DNA from: Pandoraea anhela
GTDB lineage: Bacteria; Pseudomonadota; Gammaproteobacteria; Burkholderiales; Burkholderiaceae
Assembly: GCF_902459655.1 (NCBI RefSeq)
Contig: NZ_CABPSB010000001.1
Span: 62,001-126,000 of the forward strand
Length of the DNA: 64,000 nt
Direction of reading: 5' to 3'
Shown: positions 54,978-63,083 of the stretch, in pieces
How positions within the stretch are numbered: position 1 is the first letter of the stretch
Layout of the letters: every line of letters begins with the position of its first letter
Made by a program: the position numbers and the translations under genes
The notes under the pieces: model-generated
Database searches by the model: none
What the model was told of the DNA's origin: nothing
The model's input: the letters and a program-made list of their open reading frames with translations, nothing else

Positions 54978-57900
54978 TCAGAGCGTCGAATGGACATGGG
55001 CAGCGTTCGCCCCGGGACGTCGCCGTGGCGCGGGTGTTGCGCGAGACGTCGTTGTGGCGGGCGTCGGTATTGCCGGTGTCTGCGCACGATTGCGAGATGG
55101 CGGCGCGACATAGTAGAACCGCAGTTCCGGGTCCGGATAGTGATACGGGGCCATCGCGAGATTCACCGCGCAGGAGTCGCAGAACGGCATGCGCGAGCAC
55201 ATCACGATGGAGCGCACCACGCCCTCGCCCGACGGATGATCGGCATAGATCTGCGCCAGAATCAGTCGTTCGGTGTCCAGCGTGCGCGACTTCGCTTCGC
55301 CCGATGCCGCGTGGTAGGTCGGCATGTTGGCGTCCGCGACGACGAAACGCAGCTCGGGCGGCTCCGTCGGATCGCCCGAGCGTCTCACGCCCGCGCTACC
55401 AAGTTGTTGGTGGATGACGTTTTGCTCCCGCTGGGCGTAGGCCCGTCCGGCGTCGACAAAGCGAACCGTCGGCGCGTTTTTGGACGCGTTTTTGGACGCG
55501 GATTGGGACGCGGATTGGGACGCGGTTTGGGACGTGTTTTGGGACTTGTTTGTGGCTGCGTTTGTGGCTGAGTTCGTCGCTGCGTTCGTGGCCGCGCTTG
55601 TGGGCGAGTGCATGGGGGCGTTTGTCGGCAGGCTTGCGCGTTGCAGTCCCGACATGCAGTAGTAAATCACACGTGTGCCGTCGGCAAGCGTGACCTCGGC
55701 GAGCGCGATATTCGCGTTGCGCGACAGCGCGCGTAGCCGGTCATGAACATCCCGCACGGCGCGGGCTCTGCCGGTCACGAGCGCTTGCAGCCCCGACATC
55801 CCCGGAAAGACTTCCTCGAACAGGGATAAGACCTCACGCGTCGTCTGCACGTCCCCTGTGAACGGCAGTTGCGACCACACCGCCAGCGGAGACGGTCGCG
55901 AGACGAAGTCTCTGGCGATTGCATTGACGAATGCGTCCGCCTGTGTGGGAAAGCGCTGCCAGTGGGTCCACAGCCGATGAAATGTCGGCAAGAGCGACGG
56001 ATCGACTTCCGGTGGGGATGCCGCATGCGCGCCGTCCACCTGATCGGCGCTTGCCGCCTCGTGTCCGGTCCCCCGCTCGCCTGCCCTCGCGGCGGCCACC
56101 CGATGCTCGATCGCGCGCGTCAGTTGGCGCACGGCCTGTCTGGCTTCGGTCACGGACAGCGGAATGTCTTCCAGGCCTCGCCAGACTTGTGCCGGGGATG
56201 GCGCCTGCTCCCACATGCGCAAATACAGCTGCAACAGCGTGCGCGTCTCGCCGTAGGAAATCGACGGCAGCACGATAGCGTTCTCCGCGGCCGCGCGGTG
56301 ACGCTGGGCAATGCGGTACTCCCGGATGTCGTGGTGCTGCGCATCGCGTCGATTCAGACGGACGTGTTGCAGGGCCTGAAGCCCCTGTCGGTCGGGCAGG
56401 GAGAAGCGGTAGTAGATGTCATGTGAGACCTGCACCACCCCGTGCAATGTGCGGTGACGATCCCGATACGTGCCGAACGGTGCAGCAATCTGCATGCCCC
56501 CGAGCGTGAGGTGCACCCGCCAGCCGCCGACCGGGCCTTCCGAGGTCGCCTGCTCGAAGAATGCCAGTTCGCCGTCGAGCGTTTGCAAGTAGACCGACGC
56601 ATCCACCACCGGAGAATCCGGCCCGACGTGCGGAACATCATCGTCGTCCAGCGCCCCGAGTCGCCCGAACGCGAAGAATCGCTGCCGGCCGTCCGGCGCC
56701 TCGAATTGTTGTGAATACACGGCGACCCGCAAGCGCAGCACGGGCGAGGCCTCGATCACCTGATGCTGGGTCACGGTCGCGCCCTGCTCCGTTACCGTGA
56801 CCTGTCCCCGGCGCTCGGAGTGACATTCGAGACACATGCCGTCGACATCGGCCCCCATGCCACGCGAGATGCGACACAGGGAGTACGGTCCCGCCTCAGC
56901 GCGTATGTCGTCGAGCGGCCGGAGATTCGAGGCATGCTTGCGCGTGCGGGCCACGGTCGTGCCGTAGAGCACGCCGTCGATCTCAAAGACCTGCACACCG
57001 TTCTGCGTCAGTTCCGGGCGATACTCGACGTACACGTCGGGCGGCAGCGTCCACTGCACGCCGCGCCCGAGTTCGCTTTCGAACGATTCATGGGCGTAGG
57101 TGGCGTGGGTCGCATGGGCAGTATGGGCGGCATGGGTCACATGGGTCGTGTTAGCGGCGGAGGATTCCGGCCACAGATGCGTGAGCAACGCGAGCGCGTC
57201 CTTGCGCAGCGTGTCGGGGCGCACGACCGCCGCCAGACACTCGAACCCGGCCAGCGCCATTCGCGCCGCCAGTCCTTTCGCCTGCGCCGCCGCCTGTGCG
57301 TCTGCGGGTGAGGCGTGACGGCGGGGTCGCGAGCCGCGAGCGGCGTCGGCGTCCGATCCGTGCGGCGCCTCGCGACGATCGCGAGGTAAATGCTGCTGCA
57401 CGGTATCGATGAGCAGCTCCGCGATTTCCTCCATATCGGGCGAGTCGAGCACCGACGACGCCGGCAACGGCCAGCCCGGCGAGATAGATGCCCCCGCCCG
57501 CTGCGTCCAGAAGCGCAACTCGTCGTCATCCCGAATCCGGGACTCGATCGACGGCCACTGTTTCCCCCAGAGCGTCGGACCATGTGTGCGCGCGTAGCAT
57601 CTGGGCCAGAAGGTGTGACGCGGCACGCAATTCCGTATTTCGGAGATCAGGCCCGGCGCTTCGTCCGACAGCGACAACGCATACTCTCGCCATTGGCCTT
57701 CCGGGCTGCGCAACATCAGCACGATGGCATGCGTGGCCTCGAACGTGACCCGGCGCGCCGGACGATCTTGTTGCGCTGGTCGCGCCGGCGCTTGCGGCCC
57801 GGCGGCCTGCTCGACGTTGAGGAACATCCGAAAGGGCATCAGCATTTCGGCGTTGGCGAACGCCTCGCGCGTTTCACGATCCGACGCGGCGACGGCCTCG

Positions 57901-58460
57901 CGGATCAGCGTTACCACGGCTCGCTGCACGTCGCGCCGATACGCGAACTCACTGGCACTCCATGCGTCGGCCCCCGCCACCCGCAGCGGCGCATTGCCCA
58001 GCGGCCGCACGTCGGGAGATGGCTTACATGCCGGCGCAATGTCACGCATCTGCGCGTTGGAGGGAGCCAGGTTCAACAATCCGAAGATGCCCGACGTGAG
58101 GTTGGCCTGCGGCAGCACCGCCAGCGACGTCTGCCTGCGGATCAGGGCGCGCGGGGCCGACGCGTTCGCGCAAGGCATCACGGCCACGGATGCCAGTCCG
58201 CTCACCGTCAGGAGCGTCAGTGCGAAGGCCGCGCCGGAGACGCCGTGTGCCCTCCCGCGTTCGGATACCGATATCGGTGACGTCGCCGGCTCACGATCCG
58301 GCCGCTGGCGCGCGCCGTGTCGCGTGCCCGTGCGCCGTGACGATCTGCCCGCATGCCAGTCGTCTGCGAAGCCGGTGCGCGCGTTGCGCGAGGGCGCATG
58401 ATGTGAGTACGAGACAGGACGATGCGCGTGGTGCGGCACTCCCTGATGCAATCGTGTCAT
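54978..58460 (-). CDS. Large exported protein with deaminase-like C terminus, function unknown
   Basis: 1160 aa. Hydrophobic stretch 74-98 ending CANASAPRALIRR looks like a signal for export after a long basic N-terminal extension. The start at ATG 58460 has GGAG upstream. Middle part: a single CLECH (543-547) resembling a haem-c attachment site. Residues about 950-1100 carry NANIALAEVTLADG, then LDTERLILAQIY at 1061-1072 and MPFCDSC ending at Cys1097, the layout of polymorphic-toxin nucleic-acid deaminases, where a His/Asp-x-Glu helix and a CxxC bind zinc. The DTE (instead of HAE) weakens the call. Two low-complexity tracts (Thr/His-rich near 465; Asn/Ser/Thr/Lys-rich near 990-1030). Not recognised otherwise; no adjacent immunity gene. 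Confidence 0.45.
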   Translation of the reverse strand: MTRLHQGVPHHAHRPVSYSHHAPSRNARTGFADDWHAGRSSRRTGTRHGARQRPDREPATSPISVSERGRAHGVSGAAFALTLLTVSGLASVAVMPCANASAPRALIRRQTSLAVLPQANLTSGIFGLLNLAPSNAQMRDIAPACKPSPDVRPLGNAPLRVAGADAWSASEFAYRRDVQRAVVTLIREAVAASDRETREAFANAEMLMPFRMFLNVEQAAGPQAPARPAQQDRPARRVTFEATHAIVLMLRSPEGQWREYALSLSDEAPGLISEIRNCVPRHTFWPRCYARTHGPTLWGKQWPSIESRIRDDDELRFWTQRAGASISPGWPLPASSVLDSPDMEEIAELLIDTVQQHLPRDRREAPHGSDADAARGSRPRRHASPADAQAAAQAKGLAARMALAGFECLAAVVRPDTLRKDALALLTHLWPESSAANTTHVTHAAHTAHATHATYAHESFESELGRGVQWTLPPDVYVEYRPELTQNGVQVFEIDGVLYGTTVARTRKHASNLRPLDDIRAEAGPYSLCRISRGMGADVDGMCLECHSERRGQVTVTEQGATVTQHQVIEASPVLRLRVAVYSQQFEAPDGRQRFFAFGRLGALDDDDVPHVGPDSPVVDASVYLQTLDGELAFFEQATSEGPVGGWRVHLTLGGMQIAAPFGTYRDRHRTLHGVVQVSHDIYYRFSLPDRQGLQALQHVRLNRRDAQHHDIREYRIAQRHRAAAENAIVLPSISYGETRTLLQLYLRMWEQAPSPAQVWRGLEDIPLSVTEARQAVRQLTRAIEHRVAAARAGERGTGHEAASADQVDGAHAASPPEVDPSLLPTFHRLWTHWQRFPTQADAFVNAIARDFVSRPSPLAVWSQLPFTGDVQTTREVLSLFEEVFPGMSGLQALVTGRARAVRDVHDRLRALSRNANIALAEVTLADGTRVIYYCMSGLQRASLPTNAPMHSPTSAATNAATNSATNAATNKSQNTSQTASQSASQSASKNASKNAPTVRFVDAGRAYAQREQNVIHQQLGSAGVRRSGDPTEPPELRFVVADANMPTYHAASGEAKSRTLDTERLILAQIYADHPSGEGVVRSIVMCSRMPFCDSCAVNLAMAPYHYPDPELRFYYVAPPSRNRAQTPAIPTPATTTSRATPAPRRRPGANAAHVHSTL

Positions 58461-58685
58461 TCACGTTTCTCCGAAGGATCGTGCTGCCGATGGCCGTCGT
58501 GCGATGGCACGCCGGATCACCATTTGCAGCAAGGCAGAGAACGCTAACGCGGCGCGACGCCGCAGGATTGCTGAAACGAACCGCCAGTTGTGCGAGATTT
58601 GACGATCGCATTGCGCGACGTCATGAATTGGGATTCGGCGCGACCACGCTCACGTCGATGGCCGCCACCTCGCCTCTCGGTGGGA

Positions 58686-59684
58686 TCAGTCCGCCGCGGC
58701 GCTCAGATGCGCATGCACGAAGCGCGTCACCTCGTCGCGCAGTTCCCGGTCCTCGGGGGCCCCCATGAATCCGCCATGCGGCATCGCCTCGAAGACATGC
58801 AACTCGCACGGCACCCCCGCAAGACGCAACCCCCGATGCATGCGCACGGCATTCGAGAGGAACAGGTCGCGCGTGCCGCTTTGCACGAACGTCGGCACGA
58901 AGCCGCGGGTGAAGTCGCCGAACAGCGGCGACAAGTACGGATGGGCGAGGTCCGCGCCGGCCGCGTACAACAGATTGTTGGACATCAACGACCGGGGCAG
59001 CAGCACATCGACCCATTGATTGATTTCGAAGCTGTCGCCAGACTCCGTCAGATCCAGTTCGGGTGACAACAGCACCAACGCGCCGGGCAGCGGCAGACCC
59101 TCGTCACGGGCACGCAACACCATGGCCGCCGCGAGATTCGCCCCCGCCGAGCGACCGCCGATCACGATGCGATGCGGCGCGTACGTGCCGAGCAGGTGAC
59201 GATACACCGTCAGGCAATCGTCGAGGCCTGCGGGATACGGGTGCGCCGGCGGCATCCGGTAATCGATGCCCCAGCAACGCACGCCGAGTTGATCCGCCTG
59301 CATTTGCGCACCGATCCGGCAAACGGCGCCCTCGCCGAATACGAGCCCGCCGCCGTGCAGATCGACGTAGACGACATCGTCGGCCACGGCGTTGACCGGT
59401 GTGGCGACGTGGACGGTCGCGTCGTCGATTCGTAACGTTTGCACTGACGACCGCAACTGGCCCGCGTATTGCGCCATCGCCGCGCCGTATTGCACGTCAG
59501 CGGCAGCCTTGAAGCGCTTCCAGCCATCGATGTCGTGCGGCGCGGGCGACGTATGCAGCGCGTTGAACGGCACGCCGTCTGCGTTGACGAGACGGCGCAA
59601 TGCCGCGTGCGCTTCGGTGCTGACGCTTGTGGGAAAGGGGATGACGCGTGCGGGAAGCCGCACGCCGTCGACCGGCGAGTTCAT
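58686..59684 (-). CDS. Alpha/beta hydrolase, HSL-type acetyl esterase
   Basis: 332 aa hormone-sensitive-lipase family esterase. HGGG at 110-113 is the oxyanion motif, Ser179 lies in GRSAGAN, and DLFLSNAVRM and EAMPHGGF provide Asp and His. It hydrolyses short-chain esters; exact substrate is unknown. Same strand and 34 bp after the TetR gene, so both may form one transcript or the regulator controls it. Confidence 0.85.
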   Translation of the reverse strand: MNSPVDGVRLPARVIPFPTSVSTEAHAALRRLVNADGVPFNALHTSPAPHDIDGWKRFKAAADVQYGAAMAQYAGQLRSSVQTLRIDDATVHVATPVNAVADDVVYVDLHGGGLVFGEGAVCRIGAQMQADQLGVRCWGIDYRMPPAHPYPAGLDDCLTVYRHLLGTYAPHRIVIGGRSAGANLAAAMVLRARDEGLPLPGALVLLSPELDLTESGDSFEINQWVDVLLPRSLMSNNLLYAAGADLAHPYLSPLFGDFTRGFVPTFVQSGTRDLFLSNAVRMHRGLRLAGVPCELHVFEAMPHGGFMGAPEDRELRDEVTRFVHAHLSAAAD

Positions 59685-59718
59685 AAAGGTCCGTTCCGTA
59701 GATGAGGTCGTTGAGGGA

Positions 59719-60300
59719 TCAGCGGGCGTCGGGCGTCGATGGCCAGTGCCGGAGCGACACATCGAGCGCATCGAGACTGCGTTGCCATGAGACGTCGGTG
59801 TCCGGTGCGCTATGAGAGAAACCCGTGGCCAATTCGAGCGTGATGTAACCCATGAAAAAACCGCCGAGGAAACGCACGGCGTGCACTTGCTCGGCGTCCG
59901 GCACGTGGTAGCCACGCAGCACGGCGCGAAACAGTTGCGTCAGCTTCGGGCCGGCGCTCGCGCCCGCCTGCGCCGGCGTCAACGGGTGGCGCGCGGCGGC
60001 GAAGCGCCCCGGATGCCGGCGCGCGTAATCTCGATGGGCGTCTCCGAGAGCTTGCAGTGCATCGCGGCCCGCCAGGCCCGCCATGGCCTGCGCAACGGCG
60101 TCGGCCAACTGCGCCAGCGCAAGTCGCGCGATCTCGCACTTGAGCGTATCGAGGTTCTTCACGTGCGAGTAAAGGCTCGGCAGACGCACGTCGAATTTGC
60201 GCGCCAGCGCCGCGCCACTGAGGTGCTCGAAGCCGATTTCGTCGGCCAGTTCCGCGCCGCCTTCCACCAGGCGTTCCAACGTCAATCCTGCTCTGACCAT
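59719..60300 (-). CDS. TetR family regulator
   Basis: 193 aa. N-terminal TetR HTH (FEHLSGAALARKFDVRLPSLYSHVKNLDTLK) and C-terminal ligand domain of the WHG type. Directly upstream of the esterase on the same strand. A perfect palindrome 40 bp before its start is a likely operator for autoregulation and for co-control of the esterase. Inducer unknown. Confidence 0.88.
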   Translation of the reverse strand: MVRAGLTLERLVEGGAELADEIGFEHLSGAALARKFDVRLPSLYSHVKNLDTLKCEIARLALAQLADAVAQAMAGLAGRDALQALGDAHRDYARRHPGRFAAARHPLTPAQAGASAGPKLTQLFRAVLRGYHVPDAEQVHAVRFLGGFFMGYITLELATGFSHSAPDTDVSWQRSLDALDVSLRHWPSTPDAR

Positions 60301-60340
60301 CGTCGACGTTATCCTTGAAGCTACTGAAGAAAGCTATTTG

Positions 60341-60355
60341 CCTAATGTTATTAGG
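60341..60355. promoter_or_regulatory. Candidate TetR operator
   Basis: Perfect inverted repeat CCTAAT-GTT-ATTAGG, 40 bp upstream of the TetR start in an AT-rich stretch. Typical length and position of a TetR-family site. Confidence 0.55.
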
Positions 60356-60513
60356 AAAAAATGCCGCGATCAAGTGTTGGCATGCGCCATGGACATCGGC
60401 GCATGACGCCACTGTCGCGGACATGGCGTAAGCGCGGCGGCGTGGCGAGATGTCACGCCGACGGCACCGGTTCGCTGCTATGCTCGTCGGATTTCGTCCC
60501 TCGCCGAATCCGA

Positions 60514-60553
60514 ACTAACCCACCTTAAGCCAAGCTAATCGAAGCTAACCCAC
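60514..60553 (+). repeat. Direct repeats upstream of chrA
   Basis: CTAACCCAC at 60514-60522 and 60545-60553, with further degenerate CTAAxC units between. Lies in the leader of the chromate transporter gene, function unknown. Confidence 0.4.
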
Positions 60554-60563
60554 GCAGACTCTC

Positions 60564-61793
60564 TTGAAGAACGACCTCACCTCCGATGCCGACGCAGGCC
60601 CTCGATCGCGCAACGCGCTCGATGTGCTATGCGCTTTCCTCATGCTCGGTCTGACGAGTTTCGGCGGGCCGGTGGCGCACCTCGGCTATTTCCGGCGTGA
60701 ATTCGTGGAGAAGCGCCGCTGGCTCGACGACGCCAGCTTCGTCGATCTGGTGGGGCTCTGTCAGTTCTTGCCGGGGCCTGCGAGCAGTCAGGTGGGGTTT
60801 TCCATCGGTCTGCTGCGCGCCGGTTGGCTCGGCGGCCTTGCCGCGTGGTGCGGCTTCACGCTGCCGTCGGTTCTGCTGCTACTGGGGTTCGCGGTCGTCG
60901 CGCCGCAGTTGGGCGGGGCTATAGGCAACGGCGTGCTGCATGGCTTGAAGCTGGTGGCGGTCGCCGTGGTGGCGCAAGCCGTGTGGGACATGGCGCGACG
61001 GCTTTGCCCCGACACGCGACGCGCGGGTATTGCGCTGGCCGCCGTGGCAATGCTCGCGTCGACGACGACCGTCTACGCGCAACTCGTCGTGATTTTGCTC
61101 GGTGCGATTTTGGGCTTCGGACTGCTGCGCACGGCGAATCCTGTGGCGACCGATGCGTCGCCCCCGCTCCGATTTCGTATTTCCCGAACCGCGAGCGCGC
61201 TCGCGGCAATCGCGTTCTGCGCCCTGCTCTTCGGCCTGCCTGCGGCGCAGCATCTGCTGGACGACCGGGCCGTCGCCATCTTCGACGGCTTCTATCGCTC
61301 GGGCGCGCTCGTCTTCGGCGGCGGGCATGTCGTGTTGCCGCTGCTTCAGGAGCAAACCGTGGCGTCGGGATGGGTATCGGCGAACGACTTCCTGGCCGGC
61401 TATGGCGCAGCGCAAGCCGTGCCCGGACCGTTGTTCACGTTCGCGACGTTTCTCGGATGGCTGTCCGGCGGGCCGTCGCATCCCTGGCTGGGCGCCGCGC
61501 TCGCCACGGCCGGCATCTTCCTGCCCGGCCTGCTGCTGGTCATCGCGGCGTTGCCCCATTGGCAGGCGCTGCGCTCGCGTGCGTCGACGGCGGCGATGCT
61601 GGCCGGTGTCAATGCTGCTGTGGTCGGCATACTCGCGTCGGCGCTGTATTCGCCCGTGTGGACGAGCGCGGTGCATACGCCGGCCGACTTCGCGGTCGCC
61701 GCGATCGCATTCGTCTTGCTGGTCCGCTGGAAGACCCCGCCGCTGGCCGTGGTCGCCTTGTGCGCCATTGCCGGAGCGACGGGGATCGTCTGA
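60564..61793 (+). CDS. chrA: Chromate transporter ChrA (long, two-domain)
   Basis: 409 aa with two CHR domains and about 10-12 membrane helices; motifs FGGPVAHLGYF (N-terminal half) and FGGGHVVLPLLQEQTV (second half). It exports chromate by a proton-coupled route and gives resistance. Start is a TTG at 60564 (no ATG fits the conserved N terminus); the SD is poor, so expression may be low. No chrB or chrC beside it. Confidence 0.85.
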   Translation: MKNDLTSDADAGPRSRNALDVLCAFLMLGLTSFGGPVAHLGYFRREFVEKRRWLDDASFVDLVGLCQFLPGPASSQVGFSIGLLRAGWLGGLAAWCGFTLPSVLLLLGFAVVAPQLGGAIGNGVLHGLKLVAVAVVAQAVWDMARRLCPDTRRAGIALAAVAMLASTTTVYAQLVVILLGAILGFGLLRTANPVATDASPPLRFRISRTASALAAIAFCALLFGLPAAQHLLDDRAVAIFDGFYRSGALVFGGGHVVLPLLQEQTVASGWVSANDFLAGYGAAQAVPGPLFTFATFLGWLSGGPSHPWLGAALATAGIFLPGLLLVIAALPHWQALRSRASTAAMLAGVNAAVVGILASALYSPVWTSAVHTPADFAVAAIAFVLLVRWKTPPLAVVALCAIAGATGIV

Positions 61794-61928
61794 TCGACGT
61801 TACTGCGGTGTTGTAGCGACTGGTGTGTCGAGCCTCGGCCGACGCCATCCCGCAGGCACGCCTTGTCACAGGCGTATCGGTCATCGGTCATCGGTCGTCT
61901 GGTCGGACGCCGATGCCGTTGCCGGGTG

Positions 61929-62867
61929 TCAGCGATCGTTATCGCAACCGGAGACCGGCGGGGACCCGGCTTCCGTGCGCGAGCGAGCTTGGGTGATGTT
62001 GCTGAACGGCGGCACGTCCTGCGTGAGCCAGACGTTCCCGCCGATGACCGAGCCTTCGCCGATCGTGACGCGTCCGAGAATCGTTGCCCCCGCATAGATG
62101 ACCACGTTGTCTTCCACGATCGGGTGACGCGGCAGTCCTTTTTGCGGATTGCCGTCGTCATCCGCCGGGAAGCGCTTGGCGCCGAGCGTGACGGCCTGAT
62201 AGACGCGCACACGCTGGCCGAGAATCGCGGTCTCGCCGATGACGACGCCGGTGCCGTGATCGATGAAGAATCCCGCACCGATCTGCGCGCCGGGGTGAAT
62301 GTCGATACCGGTGTCGGAGTGCGCCTGTTCCGCGATGATGCGCGCGAGCAGCGGGAGCTCCAGCCGATACAACTCGTGCGCGATGCGGTGATGGATCATG
62401 GCGTGGATGCCGGGATAGCAGATGAGGACTTCGTCCACACTGCCCGCCGCCGGGTCGCCCTGATAGGCGGCAAGCACGTCCTGATCGAGCAATCCGCGAA
62501 TTTCCGGGAGTTTGGCGGCGAACTGCTGGATCGCCGAGTGAGCCCGCTCCTCGATCAGGGCCGCTGTGATATCTGCGTCGTGGCGCGCCTTGTACCGCCA
62601 TTCGAGCCGCGCCTGTTCGGCCAGCCCGTTGAGGGCGCTCGTGAGCGTATGGCCGACATAATAGTTCTCTCCCTGATGATGCAGATCGAGCGGACCGAGC
62701 CGCATCGGGAACAGCGCCCCCTTGAGTTGCACGACGATCTCCGCCAGACGCTCACGCGACGGCAGATCCCGACCGCCGGATTCGAGCAGCCGTCGCTGTC
62801 CGTCGCGCCAACGCGCACGGGCGGTATGCAAGGAGGAAACGATATCGTCGATGTCGAACGCTGCCAC
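61929..62867 (-). CDS. cysE: Serine O-acetyltransferase, EpsC/SrpH-type
   Basis: 312 aa left-handed beta-helix acetyltransferase making O-acetylserine for cysteine synthesis. Hexapeptide repeats run from about 184 to 285; catalytic Asp203-His204 stand in FIDHGTGVVIGETA. The N-terminal helical domain (1-180) is longer than in E. coli CysE and matches the EpsC/SrpH clade. GTG start at 62867 with AGGAG 8 nt upstream. Stands alone. Confidence 0.85.
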   Translation of the reverse strand: MAAFDIDDIVSSLHTARARWRDGQRRLLESGGRDLPSRERLAEIVVQLKGALFPMRLGPLDLHHQGENYYVGHTLTSALNGLAEQARLEWRYKARHDADITAALIEERAHSAIQQFAAKLPEIRGLLDQDVLAAYQGDPAAGSVDEVLICYPGIHAMIHHRIAHELYRLELPLLARIIAEQAHSDTGIDIHPGAQIGAGFFIDHGTGVVIGETAILGQRVRVYQAVTLGAKRFPADDDGNPQKGLPRHPIVEDNVVIYAGATILGRVTIGEGSVIGGNVWLTQDVPPFSNITQARSRTEAGSPPVSGCDNDR

Positions 62868-63011
62868 GAAGGGAACTCCTGAAAAGCGGAATACATTGAG
62901 TGCCGGCGATTCGGTCGTCGCCGTGGCACAACACGAGGGGGACGCACGCGCGTCAATCTACGAAGGATAGCGGGTTTCGAAGGCACCTGTCCCGACGTGG
63001 TCTTATCGCGC

Positions 63012-63051
63012 CCGATTACCAGTCGATTACCAGCCGATTACCACGCGATTG
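63012..63051. repeat. 11-bp direct repeat
   Basis: Four units of CGATTACCAGT-like sequence in the 216-bp gap between cysE and the MocR gene end. No other feature seen there; the cysE promoter must lie in this gap. Confidence 0.4.
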
Positions 63052-63083
63052 CCGCTCGGCTTTGGGCTCGGACACGCCCCCGA

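Noticed and set aside
63012-63051. Four 11-bp direct repeats as a CRISPR array
   Set aside because: Units are directly adjacent without spacers and too short for a CRISPR repeat.
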